From Nocardia aurea (GTDB lineage Bacteria; Actinomycetota; Actinomycetes; Mycobacteriales; Mycobacteriaceae), in the NCBI RefSeq assembly GCF_003123685.1, contig NZ_QCYJ01000102.1:1-64000 (forward strand): a stretch of 64,000 bases of DNA. The letters are read 5' to 3'. Below are positions 49,790 to 58,375 of the stretch, in pieces; the first letter of the stretch is position 1, and the number at the start of each line of letters is the position of its first letter. The notes under the pieces are model-generated. The model made no database searches. It worked only from the letters and a program-made list of their open reading frames with translations, and was not told where the DNA came from. The position numbers were made by a program, and so were the translations under genes.

Positions 49790-52163
49790 CTTCTTGTCGA
49801 TCGGACTGCTGGGTGGGGAGCTCGAGGTCTGCGCGATTGGTTCTGCCCTGGCGCGTTCCGCTCTCGATCGCCGACATCAGGTTGCGGGCTTCATCGGCGG
49901 AACGTTGCCGCGGCGCCCGCGCGGACCTGGACTTCTCGGCCGCGGAATCCTCGGCTGTGCGTCGACGCCGAGGAAGTGCCGGTTTGTCCTCCTGGACGGG
50001 CTGCGAGGTGTCCACGGCCCAATCGGCGGCCGAGGAGCCCGGAGAGGGCGATCCGGACGCGAGAGCGGGTTGTGGCCGACGATCCTGAGCCACCTCTCGG
50101 CGTTCGTCGGGCCGGGAGTCCTCACCGGTGGCGACGAGTGTGGTCGGGATCAACACGATGGCTTTCACCCCTCCGTAGTCGGATTCGGCCAGGCGCACCG
50201 AGATCCCGTGGCGCTGTGATAGTTTCGCGACCACGAATAGTCCCAGGCGAGCATCGGTGGACAGCGCGGCGACGCTGAAGTCCGGCGGTTCGGCCAGCAA
50301 GGCGTTGCGTTCGGCGAGTTCGGCCGCCGACATGCCGAGACCTTGATCGGCGATCACCACGGCGATACCCTTGCCGACCTGGTTACCCGAGATCCCGACC
50401 TTGGACTGCGGTGGGGAGAACGCGGTGGCGTTGTCGGTCAGCTCGGCGAGCAGGTGGATGACATCGGCCACCGCGGCGCCGGTGATCCGCAGATCCGGCA
50501 GCTGGCCCGTCTGGATCCGGGCGTAGTCCAGACTCTCGGCCACCGCGCCGCGGACCACGTCGATCAACGGCACCGGATTACGCCAGCGTCTGCCGGGTTT
50601 GTCGCCCCCCAGGATGATCAGGTTCTCGGCATTGCGGCGCGAGCGGGTAGCCAGATGATCCAGTTGGAACAGGACATCGAGCTTGTCCGGATCCGTCTCT
50701 TCGCGTTCGGCGAGGTCCAACAGGGCGAGTTGGCGATGCACGATGACCTGGCTGCGATGCGCGATATTGAGGAATACGGCGTTGACACCGGAGCGGGTCT
50801 GGGATTCGGCGACCGCGGCCGCGACGGCGGAGGTGTTGGCGCGATTGAACGCGTCGGCGATCTGACCGATCTCGTCACCACCGAAGTCCAACGGCGCTAT
50901 CTCGATGTCGCGGTTGGACTGGCCGCTCTCGCTGAGGGCGCGAATGGTGTTCGGCAGATGCTCGTCGGCGAGTTCGAGGGTCTGCTCACGCAGTCGGCGC
51001 ATCCGGGTGATCAGGCGGTTGGTCAGCCATAATGCCGCGAGGAACGCCAGCAGCGTCAGAACAGTGATCGCGATGGCGCCGTACAGAGAATTTCGCTCGC
51101 GCTCGTCTCCGGCGGCGATGGCGCGGACGTGGGAATCAGCGCTCTGGTCGTGCCACAACTTCAAGAATCCCGAACGGACCTCGGCGACGGCGTTGGTCCA
51201 TTCCGCGACGCTCAACGGCAGACCGGACGAACCGGCCTGGGCGTTGCGACGGGCAGAGGTCTGGGTCGAGGAGCGACTTCCCGCGGAATCCTCCGCTGAC
51301 GATGCGGCGTTATCCCCCGCGACGACGCCACGACGGATGAACGCGTCCTCCATCGCGATGATCTGCTGCCATGCGGGACTGTCGGTGATCGCTCTGAGGT
51401 CGGCTCGGCGCTGCCCCACCAGAATTGCGTCGGCGAAGAGTACTTCGCCACGAGCATCACCGACATTGCGCGCGAAATCGGCGAACTGGGCCGGGGAGAT
51501 CTGGTTCGTGATCAACGCCGTCGACCCGATACTGAGCGCCTTCGAGACCGCTTCGCCTGCACGCAGCATCGGCACTGCCCGCACCATGTCCACCGCGATC
51601 GCGGCATCCGGCGCGACCGTCGCCGCGAGCAGGTTTCCGGAGACGATGGTGTCGATGATGGCGCCGAACGCCGCGAACACCTGCTCGGGCGGGATCGCGT
51701 GCGCGTCGATCCCGCTGCGCAGCAACGGCATCGAGGCGTACAACTGATCGAAGCCGGACAGATCCTTTTCCAGGCCGGGCTGCACATCGACCGACGTCTG
51801 GCTGTAGGTCTGGATATACGCCAAGGCGCTGTCGGAATTCTTCCTCGCGGTGACCAATGTGCCGGTGGACGATTCGTCACCGGCCAACACCAACATCGAC
51901 GCGGCGCGCTCGGACTGGAAAGCCTCGATCATGGCGATGGCGGGCCCTGTCGTCTGCCCCGCGAATTCCGCCCAATCCTTGGACTTGCGCCCATCCTTGA
52001 TCAGATACACCGCCGCGCCGACGCCCACCCCCATGAGCGCGATACTGGGGATGAGAACGATGATCAGCAGCCGGGCACGCACCCCCAACGGTTTACGTCG
52101 CCGCCCGCGATCGGCCGGCGCAGCCGGAACATCTGTGAACTGTCTGCTACCAAACACCGACAA
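49761..52163 (-). CDS. cvnA: Conservon sensor kinase-like protein with NIT and HAMP domains
   Basis: The 800-residue protein has TM1 (~30-52), an extracytoplasmic nitrate/nitrite-sensing-like helical domain (~55-340: IEAFQSERAASMLVLAGDESSTG), TM2 (~362-382), HAMP (~383-450), the conservon helix FQLDHLATRSRRNAENLIILGG in place of a classical H-box, and an HATPase domain with ELTDNATAFSPP and DQGLGM. A Pro/Arg/Asp-rich tail (~690-800) follows. Start choice is uncertain: TTG at 52163, or GTG 6 nt later, 9 nt after a TAGGCT box. Family members work through roadblock, DUF742 and a GTPase; the GTPase is absent here. Confidence 0.93.
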   Translation of the reverse strand: MSVFGSRQFTDVPAAPADRGRRRKPLGVRARLLIIVLIPSIALMGVGVGAAVYLIKDGRKSKDWAEFAGQTTGPAIAMIEAFQSERAASMLVLAGDESSTGTLVTARKNSDSALAYIQTYSQTSVDVQPGLEKDLSGFDQLYASMPLLRSGIDAHAIPPEQVFAAFGAIIDTIVSGNLLAATVAPDAAIAVDMVRAVPMLRAGEAVSKALSIGSTALITNQISPAQFADFARNVGDARGEVLFADAILVGQRRADLRAITDSPAWQQIIAMEDAFIRRGVVAGDNAASSAEDSAGSRSSTQTSARRNAQAGSSGLPLSVAEWTNAVAEVRSGFLKLWHDQSADSHVRAIAAGDERERNSLYGAIAITVLTLLAFLAALWLTNRLITRMRRLREQTLELADEHLPNTIRALSESGQSNRDIEIAPLDFGGDEIGQIADAFNRANTSAVAAAVAESQTRSGVNAVFLNIAHRSQVIVHRQLALLDLAEREETDPDKLDVLFQLDHLATRSRRNAENLIILGGDKPGRRWRNPVPLIDVVRGAVAESLDYARIQTGQLPDLRITGAAVADVIHLLAELTDNATAFSPPQSKVGISGNQVGKGIAVVIADQGLGMSAAELAERNALLAEPPDFSVAALSTDARLGLFVVAKLSQRHGISVRLAESDYGGVKAIVLIPTTLVATGEDSRPDERREVAQDRRPQPALASGSPSPGSSAADWAVDTSQPVQEDKPALPRRRRTAEDSAAEKSRSARAPRQRSADEARNLMSAIESGTRQGRTNRADLELPTQQSDRQEGAGDDPHAP

Positions 52164-52415
52164 TCGAGCCTACTTCTGGGCATGCTCGCCCCTATGCGAC
52201 CGGTATGCGGAAATCGCGATTCGCGCCGTCTATGTCCTGAACCACCCTGACTACGGACACCCTTGTCACGCAATCGATGCCGAGGCCCGAACCGGAAACA
52301 CTCCGAATCATCAGAGGCCCTCTACATTTCACTCCCGAGGTGGTCGTCGGGTTGCGAGCGATCAGCACTGGTCGCCACGGCAGGCGGGATGGCCGGAGCG
52401 ACGCATCCACCTCGA

Positions 52416-52476
52416 GCTGAGCACTTGTTCAGCATTCGAACGGATGATTTATAGCACCCCTGCCAGGCGTTGGCAA
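52416..52476 (-). promoter_or_regulatory. Minus-strand promoter with palindromic operator (copy 2)
   Basis: TTGCCA (52471-52476), a 17-bp spacer and TATAAAT (52447-52453) on the minus strand, followed by GCTGA...TCAGC (52416-52433), closely matching the unit at 19360-19423. It points toward the conservon operon, 250 bp downstream, and may drive it or a lost gene. Confidence 0.6.
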
Positions 52477-52615
52477 CTGGTCGCTACGTGGACACGCTCT
52501 CGGGACGTCGCACGCCGTCGACCTGATCACCCCGTTCCCGTCGACAACCATTCGGTCGAGCGCCAGACGAGCTGAACTGCAACGAATTCCGCGCGGGAGT
52601 CGACGGCGCTACGCG

Positions 52616-53323
52616 CTACTCGAACGGGCCGGAGCGTGAACTGTTGTTGTCTTCGACCGGAATGTCGGCTGCGGCTGGGGCAGCCAGGGTTTCGGGTGCG
52701 TTGCCGGTGCGGTTCGGGGTCCACTGCCCGCGGGCGAGCACCGAGGGTCCGAGCCAACGGCGCAGGAACGACCGCAGTTCGGAGGCCTCGAGCCTCGGTT
52801 CGGGTGCGCTCAGGAACGATTGGAGGATGCGTTGCATGAACACGACAAGGTCGTTGAGGGCCGCTTCGTCGTAGCCCAGCGCGGCCCAGTCGGCCTTGCC
52901 TTCGACCACGACGCGGCGACAGTAGTCGATCACCAGCGGGCTCATGACGATCTGACCGTAGGTCTTCATGTGACCCGAGGCGACGAGAAGGTGGATCAGG
53001 GGGTCACGTGGCACTTCCTCGATCGCGAACGCCAGCGACTCCACGACGAGCGTGACCACGTCCTTGATACTCGCCGTTGCTTCGTCCAGCCGCTTCTGGA
53101 AGTCGTCCATGGCGCTGCGGCCGACGGCGGCGAACAGATCCTCCAGACCGTCGAAGTAGCGGTAGATGGTGCGGCGGCTGACGCCGGACTCCTCGGCCAC
53201 CGCGGACAAGGTGGTGTGTTCGGCACCGAGCCGATCGACGCACCGGGCGGCGGCCTCGATGATGCGCCGACCACCCTCGTCCTGCGTCTCCGGCGGCAGA
53301 CCGGCCCAGCCACGTCGCGACAC
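52616..53323 (-). CDS. TetR-family transcriptional regulator
   Basis: The 235-residue protein has a TetR helix-turn-helix (TTLSAVAEESGVSRRTIYRYFDGLEDLFAAVG, ~37-69) and an all-helical C-terminal domain ending in a disordered Ala/Pro-rich tail. I chose the GTG at 53323 (GGAGAGGG upstream) over the GTG at 53356, because the likely operator (53352-53376) would overlap the latter. It is divergent from the diiron-reductase fusion gene, so it probably represses that gene and itself. Ligand unknown. Confidence 0.9.
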   Translation of the reverse strand: MSRRGWAGLPPETQDEGGRRIIEAAARCVDRLGAEHTTLSAVAEESGVSRRTIYRYFDGLEDLFAAVGRSAMDDFQKRLDEATASIKDVVTLVVESLAFAIEEVPRDPLIHLLVASGHMKTYGQIVMSPLVIDYCRRVVVEGKADWAALGYDEAALNDLVVFMQRILQSFLSAPEPRLEASELRSFLRRWLGPSVLARGQWTPNRTGNAPETLAAPAAADIPVEDNNSSRSGPFE

Positions 53324-53351
53324 TGCCCAACCCTCTCCGAACCACTCCGAC

Positions 53352-53376
53352 GACACACCTGCCCGGTCAGTGTGTC
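53352..53376. promoter_or_regulatory. Inverted repeat, probable TetR operator before the diiron-fusion gene
   Basis: GACACAC (53352-53358) and GTGTGTC (53370-53376) form a perfect 7-bp inverted repeat with an 11-bp centre. It lies 29 bp upstream of the TetR start used and about 145 bp before the divergent fusion gene. Confidence 0.6.
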
Positions 53377-53520
53377 ATACGGCTGCCGTGGCACACATGA
53401 TCGTTCTATGTGCCGTTCGGTGTTCATTTCCTGCCGAGGGTAGACGCTGAACACTGGCGCTCAGGACCATCGATGTCATACTCTCGGTCCTGTTGTGACA
53501 TCAGCTAGCCCGGGAGAAAC

Positions 53521-55497
53521 GTGAGCGACCTCGAGATCCGCACCCTCGAATTCGACCTGGACGGAGAGATCCCGTTCCGCTGGAACGACTCGAACCCGGC
53601 ATTCTCGATGCAGATGAACGCCGTGTCGATCATCGCCATCGGCTTCGAGAAGTTCATCGTCGCGGCGGTGCGCGAGGCGATCCCCCTCATCACCGATTCC
53701 GAGGCGAAGTCGGAGGCGCGGGCATTCCTGGAGCAGGAGGCCCAGCACTCGATGGCGCATCGCCGTCATCTGACGGCCCTGATCCGCACCTACCCCGGCC
53801 TGCAAGAGACCCTCGAGGGCGCCATCGCGCTGTTCGACGAACTCACCGCGACGGAGTCGCTGCAATTCCGGCTGGCCTACATCGCCGACCTCGAGGCCAC
53901 GTTCACGCCGTTCTTCAAACTGTTGCTCGACCACGACGACAAGCTCTTCCGCCCGGGCGACGACAGGGTCGCCTCGCTACTGCTGTGGCATTTCGTCGAG
54001 GAGGTGGAACATCGCTCGTCGGGCCTCATCGTCTACAACGCGATGGTGCCGAGCAAGACCTACCGCACCCGAGTCCTGCCCCGAGTCGTGGGCCACGTCG
54101 CGAAGGTGAACGCTGTCATCGAGGACGGGTTCAACCGCCATGTTCCAGCGTCCGAGCGTGGCGTCGACGCGCGCGTGCTGCACGACGCCGCCGACCGTCC
54201 GCTGCTGTGGTGGCAACGTCTCGCCTCCCGTTTTCCGGGTGTAGTCAAACGCCCGGTGGGGCCGCTGGATGTCCTTCCGCTCGGCGACAAACTCATCTCC
54301 TTCACCCGTATCCTGCTGTCGCAGACGCCGGGTCACGACCCGGTGCACCAGCCGCTGCCGGCATTCGCCGAGCGGTGGTTCGCGCACTACGAGTCCGGTG
54401 GTGACGTCGCGCACTGGTACTCGTCCACGACCGGCGACGGCGTGGGACGTTCCGCGTGCGCCGCGTCCGGCTTCCACAGCCTCCGGATCAGCGACGTCGA
54501 TCGGATGACCGAGGACAGCATCGCGGTGACGTTCGACATTCCCGCCGAACTGCGCGAGACCTTCCACTTCGTGCAGGGCCAGCACGTGTCGGTGCGCACG
54601 CTGATCGACGGACAGGACGTCCGCCGCACCTACTCCATCTCCACGCCGCCGTCCTCGCGCACGCTGCGGGTCGGCATCAAGCGCACCCCTGGTGGACTCT
54701 TCTCGAACTGGGCAGTCGAGCAGCTCCGAATCGGTGACCGGCTCGAAATCGCCGCGCCCACAGGCTCGTTCCACGTTCCGCTCGACCCGGCACTTGTTCG
54801 CCACCACGTCGGCATCGCCGGGGGCAGCGGTATCGGTCCGGTCCTGTCGGTGCTCGCCGCGACCCTCGAGCAGGAGCCGCGGAGCCGGTTCACCCTCCTC
54901 TACGCCAACCGCACCGCCGACGCGGTCATGTTCCGCACCGAACTGGGGTCTCTGAGCACCGACTTCGGTGACAGGCTCCGTGTGGTGCACGTACACGAGG
55001 ATGTCGACGGGTTCATCGACTCCCCGAAGCTCGGGGCGTGGCTGGCCGACGGCACGCTGGCGGAGGTCGACGCGTGGTTCGTCTGCGGTCCCAACGCGAT
55101 GGCGGACGCCGTGAACGCGGCGCTGGCGGCCAACGGCGTGGATCTCTCACTCGTGCACTCCGAGTCCTACACCGCCGGCGAGACTCGCGCCCGGCCGATT
55201 TCGGAGACAGCCGCCCGTTTCGCCGACGCCGACCTGACGTTCACCGTCGGAGGCAGCGCGCGCAGCGTCCCGGTCTCCGGGCGGACGCTTCTCGAGGCCG
55301 CCCTTTCCACCGGCACCGTCGTGCCCTGGTCGTGCCGGTCGGGGATCTGCGGCACATGCCGGGCCAAGCTGAACGACGGCACGGTCGAGCAGGCCTTCGA
55401 CGACGTGCTCTCCGAGCGCGAGCGCGCCGACGGCTACATCCTGACCTGCCAGTCCCGACCGACCAGCGACCGCGTTTCGATCGATTACGGACTCTGA
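53521..55497 (+). CDS. Fusion of ferritin-like diiron domain with PaaE-type FAD/2Fe-2S reductase
   Basis: The 658-residue protein joins two modules. Residues ~1-250 form a four-helix-type domain (PF10118 metal-dependent-hydrolase group) with a full diiron ligand set: Glu43, Glu73-x-x-His76, Glu125 and Glu161-x-x-His164. Residues ~310-560 are an FNR-type reductase (FAD motif RRTYS, 369-373; NAD motif GGSGIGPV, 434-441). Residues ~565-658 are a plant-type 2Fe-2S ferredoxin with Cys605, Cys610, Cys613 and Cys643. Electrons could run NAD(P)H, FAD, 2Fe-2S, diiron centre, so it may be a self-sufficient oxygenase or desaturase. GTG start; a membrane-protein gene follows 3 nt later. Confidence 0.9.
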   Translation: MSDLEIRTLEFDLDGEIPFRWNDSNPAFSMQMNAVSIIAIGFEKFIVAAVREAIPLITDSEAKSEARAFLEQEAQHSMAHRRHLTALIRTYPGLQETLEGAIALFDELTATESLQFRLAYIADLEATFTPFFKLLLDHDDKLFRPGDDRVASLLLWHFVEEVEHRSSGLIVYNAMVPSKTYRTRVLPRVVGHVAKVNAVIEDGFNRHVPASERGVDARVLHDAADRPLLWWQRLASRFPGVVKRPVGPLDVLPLGDKLISFTRILLSQTPGHDPVHQPLPAFAERWFAHYESGGDVAHWYSSTTGDGVGRSACAASGFHSLRISDVDRMTEDSIAVTFDIPAELRETFHFVQGQHVSVRTLIDGQDVRRTYSISTPPSSRTLRVGIKRTPGGLFSNWAVEQLRIGDRLEIAAPTGSFHVPLDPALVRHHVGIAGGSGIGPVLSVLAATLEQEPRSRFTLLYANRTADAVMFRTELGSLSTDFGDRLRVVHVHEDVDGFIDSPKLGAWLADGTLAEVDAWFVCGPNAMADAVNAALAANGVDLSLVHSESYTAGETRARPISETAARFADADLTFTVGGSARSVPVSGRTLLEAALSTGTVVPWSCRSGICGTCRAKLNDGTVEQAFDDVLSERERADGYILTCQSRPTSDRVSIDYGL

Positions 55498-55500
55498 CGC

Positions 55501-56655
55501 ATGAATGTAGTGATGAACGCGGGGCCGTGTCCCGCCATCGCCGACGAAATGACCCGTGAACTCGGCGGATTCGACTGTGGCAACTCACCTTTCGTCGAGT
55601 TGCGTAACCCGGCGGATCTGACCGATTGGACATTGCCGGTCGTGGAGCTCTTGATGGTCGCCGGTGCGGTCTACGCCCTGTGGTGGGCCGTGCGACGGCT
55701 GCGTCGCGACGGCGACCCGACGAACCTGGCGCTGTGGTTCGGCGCGATGGTCTACCTGGTGCTCCTCGAACCGCCGCTCTATTTCCCCGACAAGTTCGGG
55801 ATGATGGACTCGGTGGGCTTGAACTTCGTCCACAACGTGTTCACCGTCGATCTCTTCTACGATCGACTGCCGCTCTACATCGTCGCGCTCTACGCCGCCG
55901 TGCCGATGTTGGCCTACGACATCGTGCGGGCACTCGGGGTGTTCCCACGCTTCGGACTGGTGGCGGGCGCGGTCAGCGTCGGCATGGCGCACAGCGCGTT
56001 CTACGAGATCTTCGATCACCTCGGCCCGCAACTGCGCTGGTGGGCCTGGAACGCCGACGCCCCGTCCAACAAGGTGTTCTTCGACGCGGTGCCGCTGGGC
56101 AGCGTGACGCTGTTCGCCGCGATCGGACCGGCGATCCTCGCCTACCTCGTCGCACGCTTCGTCGGCCGACCGACCTGGACCGGCACGGCACCGACCGGAT
56201 GGTCGCTGGCGCTGCGCACCATCGGTATCGGAGTCGCCATGCCCGTTCTGATCGTGCTCCCCGGAGCTCTGATCGGTATCCAACAGGCAATCGGCGGCGG
56301 CGACACCGGCACGGCCGTCCTGCTCACGGCAGAGCTAGCGGGCATCTGGATCGCCGGAGGCTACTTCCTGACACGCAGCCTGCTCGCCGGTCGAGCGGCG
56401 AACGACCTGCACCCCAGCCCGGCGGTCAGGAACTTCGGCTGGATCTACCTCGCCACGTTCGCCGTGCTGTGGGCAACGGCGCTTCCGGCCGTGCTCGACG
56501 CCCGGGACGGGGTGACCTCCGACGGCACCGCGACGGGCAACGTGCCCTTCGTCCTACTGTGCTTCGCTGCCGCAGCATTGATGACCTGGGCGGGCGGACA
56601 CGCCGCGCGACATCCGAGCGAAATGCCCGACCAGGTGACCCCGGCGGTCGATTGA
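55501..56655 (+). CDS. Multi-spanning membrane protein, partner of the diiron-reductase fusion
   Basis: The 384-residue protein has about nine hydrophobic segments spread from residue ~40 to ~370, with AVSVGMAHSAFYEIFDHLGPQLRWWAWN in the middle, in which His and acidic residues sit near predicted membrane edges. I recognise no transporter signature; the YEIFDHLGPQ-RWWAW element faintly recalls carotenoid-type membrane enzymes. It starts 3 nt after the stop of the fusion gene, so both proteins are made together. It could be a substrate channel, a membrane-bound enzyme for the same pathway or an anchor (inference). Confidence 0.82.
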   Translation: MNVVMNAGPCPAIADEMTRELGGFDCGNSPFVELRNPADLTDWTLPVVELLMVAGAVYALWWAVRRLRRDGDPTNLALWFGAMVYLVLLEPPLYFPDKFGMMDSVGLNFVHNVFTVDLFYDRLPLYIVALYAAVPMLAYDIVRALGVFPRFGLVAGAVSVGMAHSAFYEIFDHLGPQLRWWAWNADAPSNKVFFDAVPLGSVTLFAAIGPAILAYLVARFVGRPTWTGTAPTGWSLALRTIGIGVAMPVLIVLPGALIGIQQAIGGGDTGTAVLLTAELAGIWIAGGYFLTRSLLAGRAANDLHPSPAVRNFGWIYLATFAVLWATALPAVLDARDGVTSDGTATGNVPFVLLCFAAAALMTWAGGHAARHPSEMPDQVTPAVD

Positions 56656-56733
56656 GTCGTATCGACACTTTCACAGAGGTACCTCGATTCCCGCGCTGGT
56701 CCTTGTCGAGCACGAGTCGCGGCGAGAAGTCTT

Positions 56734-57048
56734 TCAGTAGGGCGGCTTGGATTGTCGAGGAAGGAACTCGCCGGGAAGCCGCACCGAACACGCGACTGTG
56801 ATGACCTGATACCCGACCCCGAAATGACACATATCCGGCGTGACGATCACTGCGGCACGGTTCTTGACCGCCTCATCGACGATGAAGGTGATCGGCATGT
56901 AGGTCTGCTCATCGATGGTGATGATGCGGACGAGTTCGTAGCCACACGCGCGGGCCACATTCTCGACCGTGGCCCTATCGGTCGACAACTCCCCACCGAC
57001 CGCAAGGTTCAACAGCCCTATCGCTCTGGTGGACAACGGTTTACACAC
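56734..57048 (-). CDS. Small resolvase-N-terminus-like protein
   Basis: The 104-residue product has an alpha/beta pattern: LAVGGELSTDRATVENVARACGYELVRIITIDEQT, then DEAVKNRAAVIVTPDMCHFG. This recalls the start of serine-recombinase domains (strand, helix, DxL..ii..a....a..vivp.l.H), but the catalytic Ser region is absent. Similar short proteins are, in my recollection, frequent in Nocardia. The GTG start directly follows GAGGA. It is a lone gene on the minus strand, convergent with the membrane-protein gene. Confidence 0.65.
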   Translation of the reverse strand: MCKPLSTRAIGLLNLAVGGELSTDRATVENVARACGYELVRIITIDEQTYMPITFIVDEAVKNRAAVIVTPDMCHFGVGYQVITVACSVRLPGEFLPRQSKPPY

Positions 57049-57152
57049 TCCTCGTCGTTCGGAGGTACTGACACGGGTAGATGGAGTCGCTGCCCCCAGC
57101 GTCGAGATTCGTCGGCAGGAACCGTGGAGGAAGCAGCGGCCGACACGGTTCA

Positions 57153-57410
57153 TCACGGCACGCCCTGCTGCTGAAACGACCATCGAGTACCGCGACGGGC
57201 GGCGCGCTCGCTCTCCCGATGCGAATGCACTCCGCGCCACGATGTCCGGCCCAGGCGGTCGAAACACATACCCAGATCAGGTGAACCGACGAACCTGGTG
57301 ATCCGGCCATCGCTCGAGCGCAGGTGGGTCACGTGCACCACACCACCCTCCTCGAACCAGTACACCTTGTCACCACCGGCGAAGTCGGACCGCACCGTCA
57401 CGCCCCTCAC
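57153..57410 (-). CDS. Hypothetical protein, 85 aa, coupled to upstream gene
   Basis: The frame encodes an 85-residue protein with FAGGDKVYWFEEGGVVHVTHLRSSDGRITRFVGSPDLGMCFDRLGR, which looks like a beta-rich small domain; the last ~25 residues are basic. Its GTG directly follows the stop of the upstream gene, so it would be translated by coupling. No family recognised; moderately supported. Confidence 0.5.
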   Translation of the reverse strand: MRGVTVRSDFAGGDKVYWFEEGGVVHVTHLRSSDGRITRFVGSPDLGMCFDRLGRTSWRGVHSHRESERAARRGTRWSFQQQGVP

Positions 57411-58073
57411 TCACCTGATCCGAACACGAGGTAGATCCAGGACGGTGCGGACGGCGTCCATCACCTCACCGCCCGAGGGACGATGCGCCGTATGGGCGGC
57501 GACGATCCACGCACGGAAGAACGAGCCGCGATCGGTAGGTGAGGGCAACGCGATCTCTTCGCCGTGGCCGATGACCCGCACGCGATACGGTTTCACCCCG
57601 TTCAGGGTCGCCAGCGCGATATCGGAGCGCACGAGAAAGGTCCAGCTTCCGCTGCGAGGATGGGAGATGATCGGTCCACCTCCACGCCCCCGATGTTCCA
57701 AACCGACCTTGGTGCGCTGCCCGAGGTCGGAAGGCATCACGATCGCCCAGATCAGGCTGGCCCGCATCGTGATCCGCCCACTGTCGGGATCGAACCGCGT
57801 CGGCAGATCACACATCTTGCGGTAGTAGCCGCAACGCGACGAGGGCGTGTCACCGACTCGATTCGTGGTCATCGCCAATGCCTCCAAGATGGTCACCGCG
57901 GCCGCAGGGGCAACTTCCCCTCGCCCCCGCGACAGACGAGCGGGAGCTTCACCGGCGTCCCAGTCCCTCAGTGCCGTAGCGACATCGGCCAGCGCGAGAG
58001 CCGACGGCGGCTCCCAACGGCCCTGCGCCACGAATTCCGGTACCCGCTGCGGTAAATCATGTTCCTGTGCCAA
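57411..58073 (-). CDS. Conserved actinobacterial protein, primase/polymerase-like by eye
   Basis: The 220-residue protein has a helical N-terminus (ALADVATALRDWDAGEAP) and then a compact domain: SSRCGYYRKMCDLPTRFDPDSGRITMRASLIWAIVMPSDLGQRTKVGL, IISHPRSGSWTFLVRSDIALA and a C-terminal helix. The HPRSG-WTFLV element is, in my recollection, common to many actinobacterial proteins labelled primase/polymerase-like, but I cannot show activity. TTG start with GGGAGGTGG 4 nt upstream. It is divergent from the HTH-DUF5753 gene across the repeat array. Confidence 0.68.
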   Translation of the reverse strand: MAQEHDLPQRVPEFVAQGRWEPPSALALADVATALRDWDAGEAPARLSRGRGEVAPAAAVTILEALAMTTNRVGDTPSSRCGYYRKMCDLPTRFDPDSGRITMRASLIWAIVMPSDLGQRTKVGLEHRGRGGGPIISHPRSGSWTFLVRSDIALATLNGVKPYRVRVIGHGEEIALPSPTDRGSFFRAWIVAAHTAHRPSGGEVMDAVRTVLDLPRVRIR

Positions 58074-58185
58074 CTGGCCACCTCCCGTGTGATGTGGGTG
58101 CGCCCGGTGTGCACCGAATCAACTCTTGCGAGTTAGGAGACCTCGGCCGGGCGCATCGCCAGCACAACACCTGGCCGACCGAATT

Positions 58186-58347
58186 GGGTCACCCAATGGG
58201 TCACCCGCGAAAACCTTTCCATTTCTCCTGAAGATCACCCATAATTGCAGGTAGATGCACCCATCGAAATGGTCTGGCCGCACCCATAATTCGTGGAACA
58301 CATCACCCAGAATCGATGGAACCTATCACCCAGTGGACGGCAGAAAC
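58186..58347. repeat. Iteron-like array of five ~23-bp direct repeats plus two GGGTCACCC boxes
   Basis: Core CACCCA recurs at unit starts 58234, 58256, 58279, 58302 and 58325 (periods 22, 23, 23, 23 bp), with partial conservation of AAT and TGGAAC inside the units. To the left, GGGTCACCC occurs twice (58186-58194, 58198-58206). The array ends about 30 bp before the HTH-DUF5753 start and fills the gap to the divergent gene. Confidence 0.8.
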
Positions 58348-58375
58348 TGCCAGAACGAAGCGGGAGTAGTGAGCG

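Noticed and set aside
52192..52410. 72-codon minus-strand frame downstream of promoter copy 2
   Set aside because: GAGG lies before its GTG, but the translation looks random and the frame has no homology by eye. Kept only as a possible explanation of the promoter.
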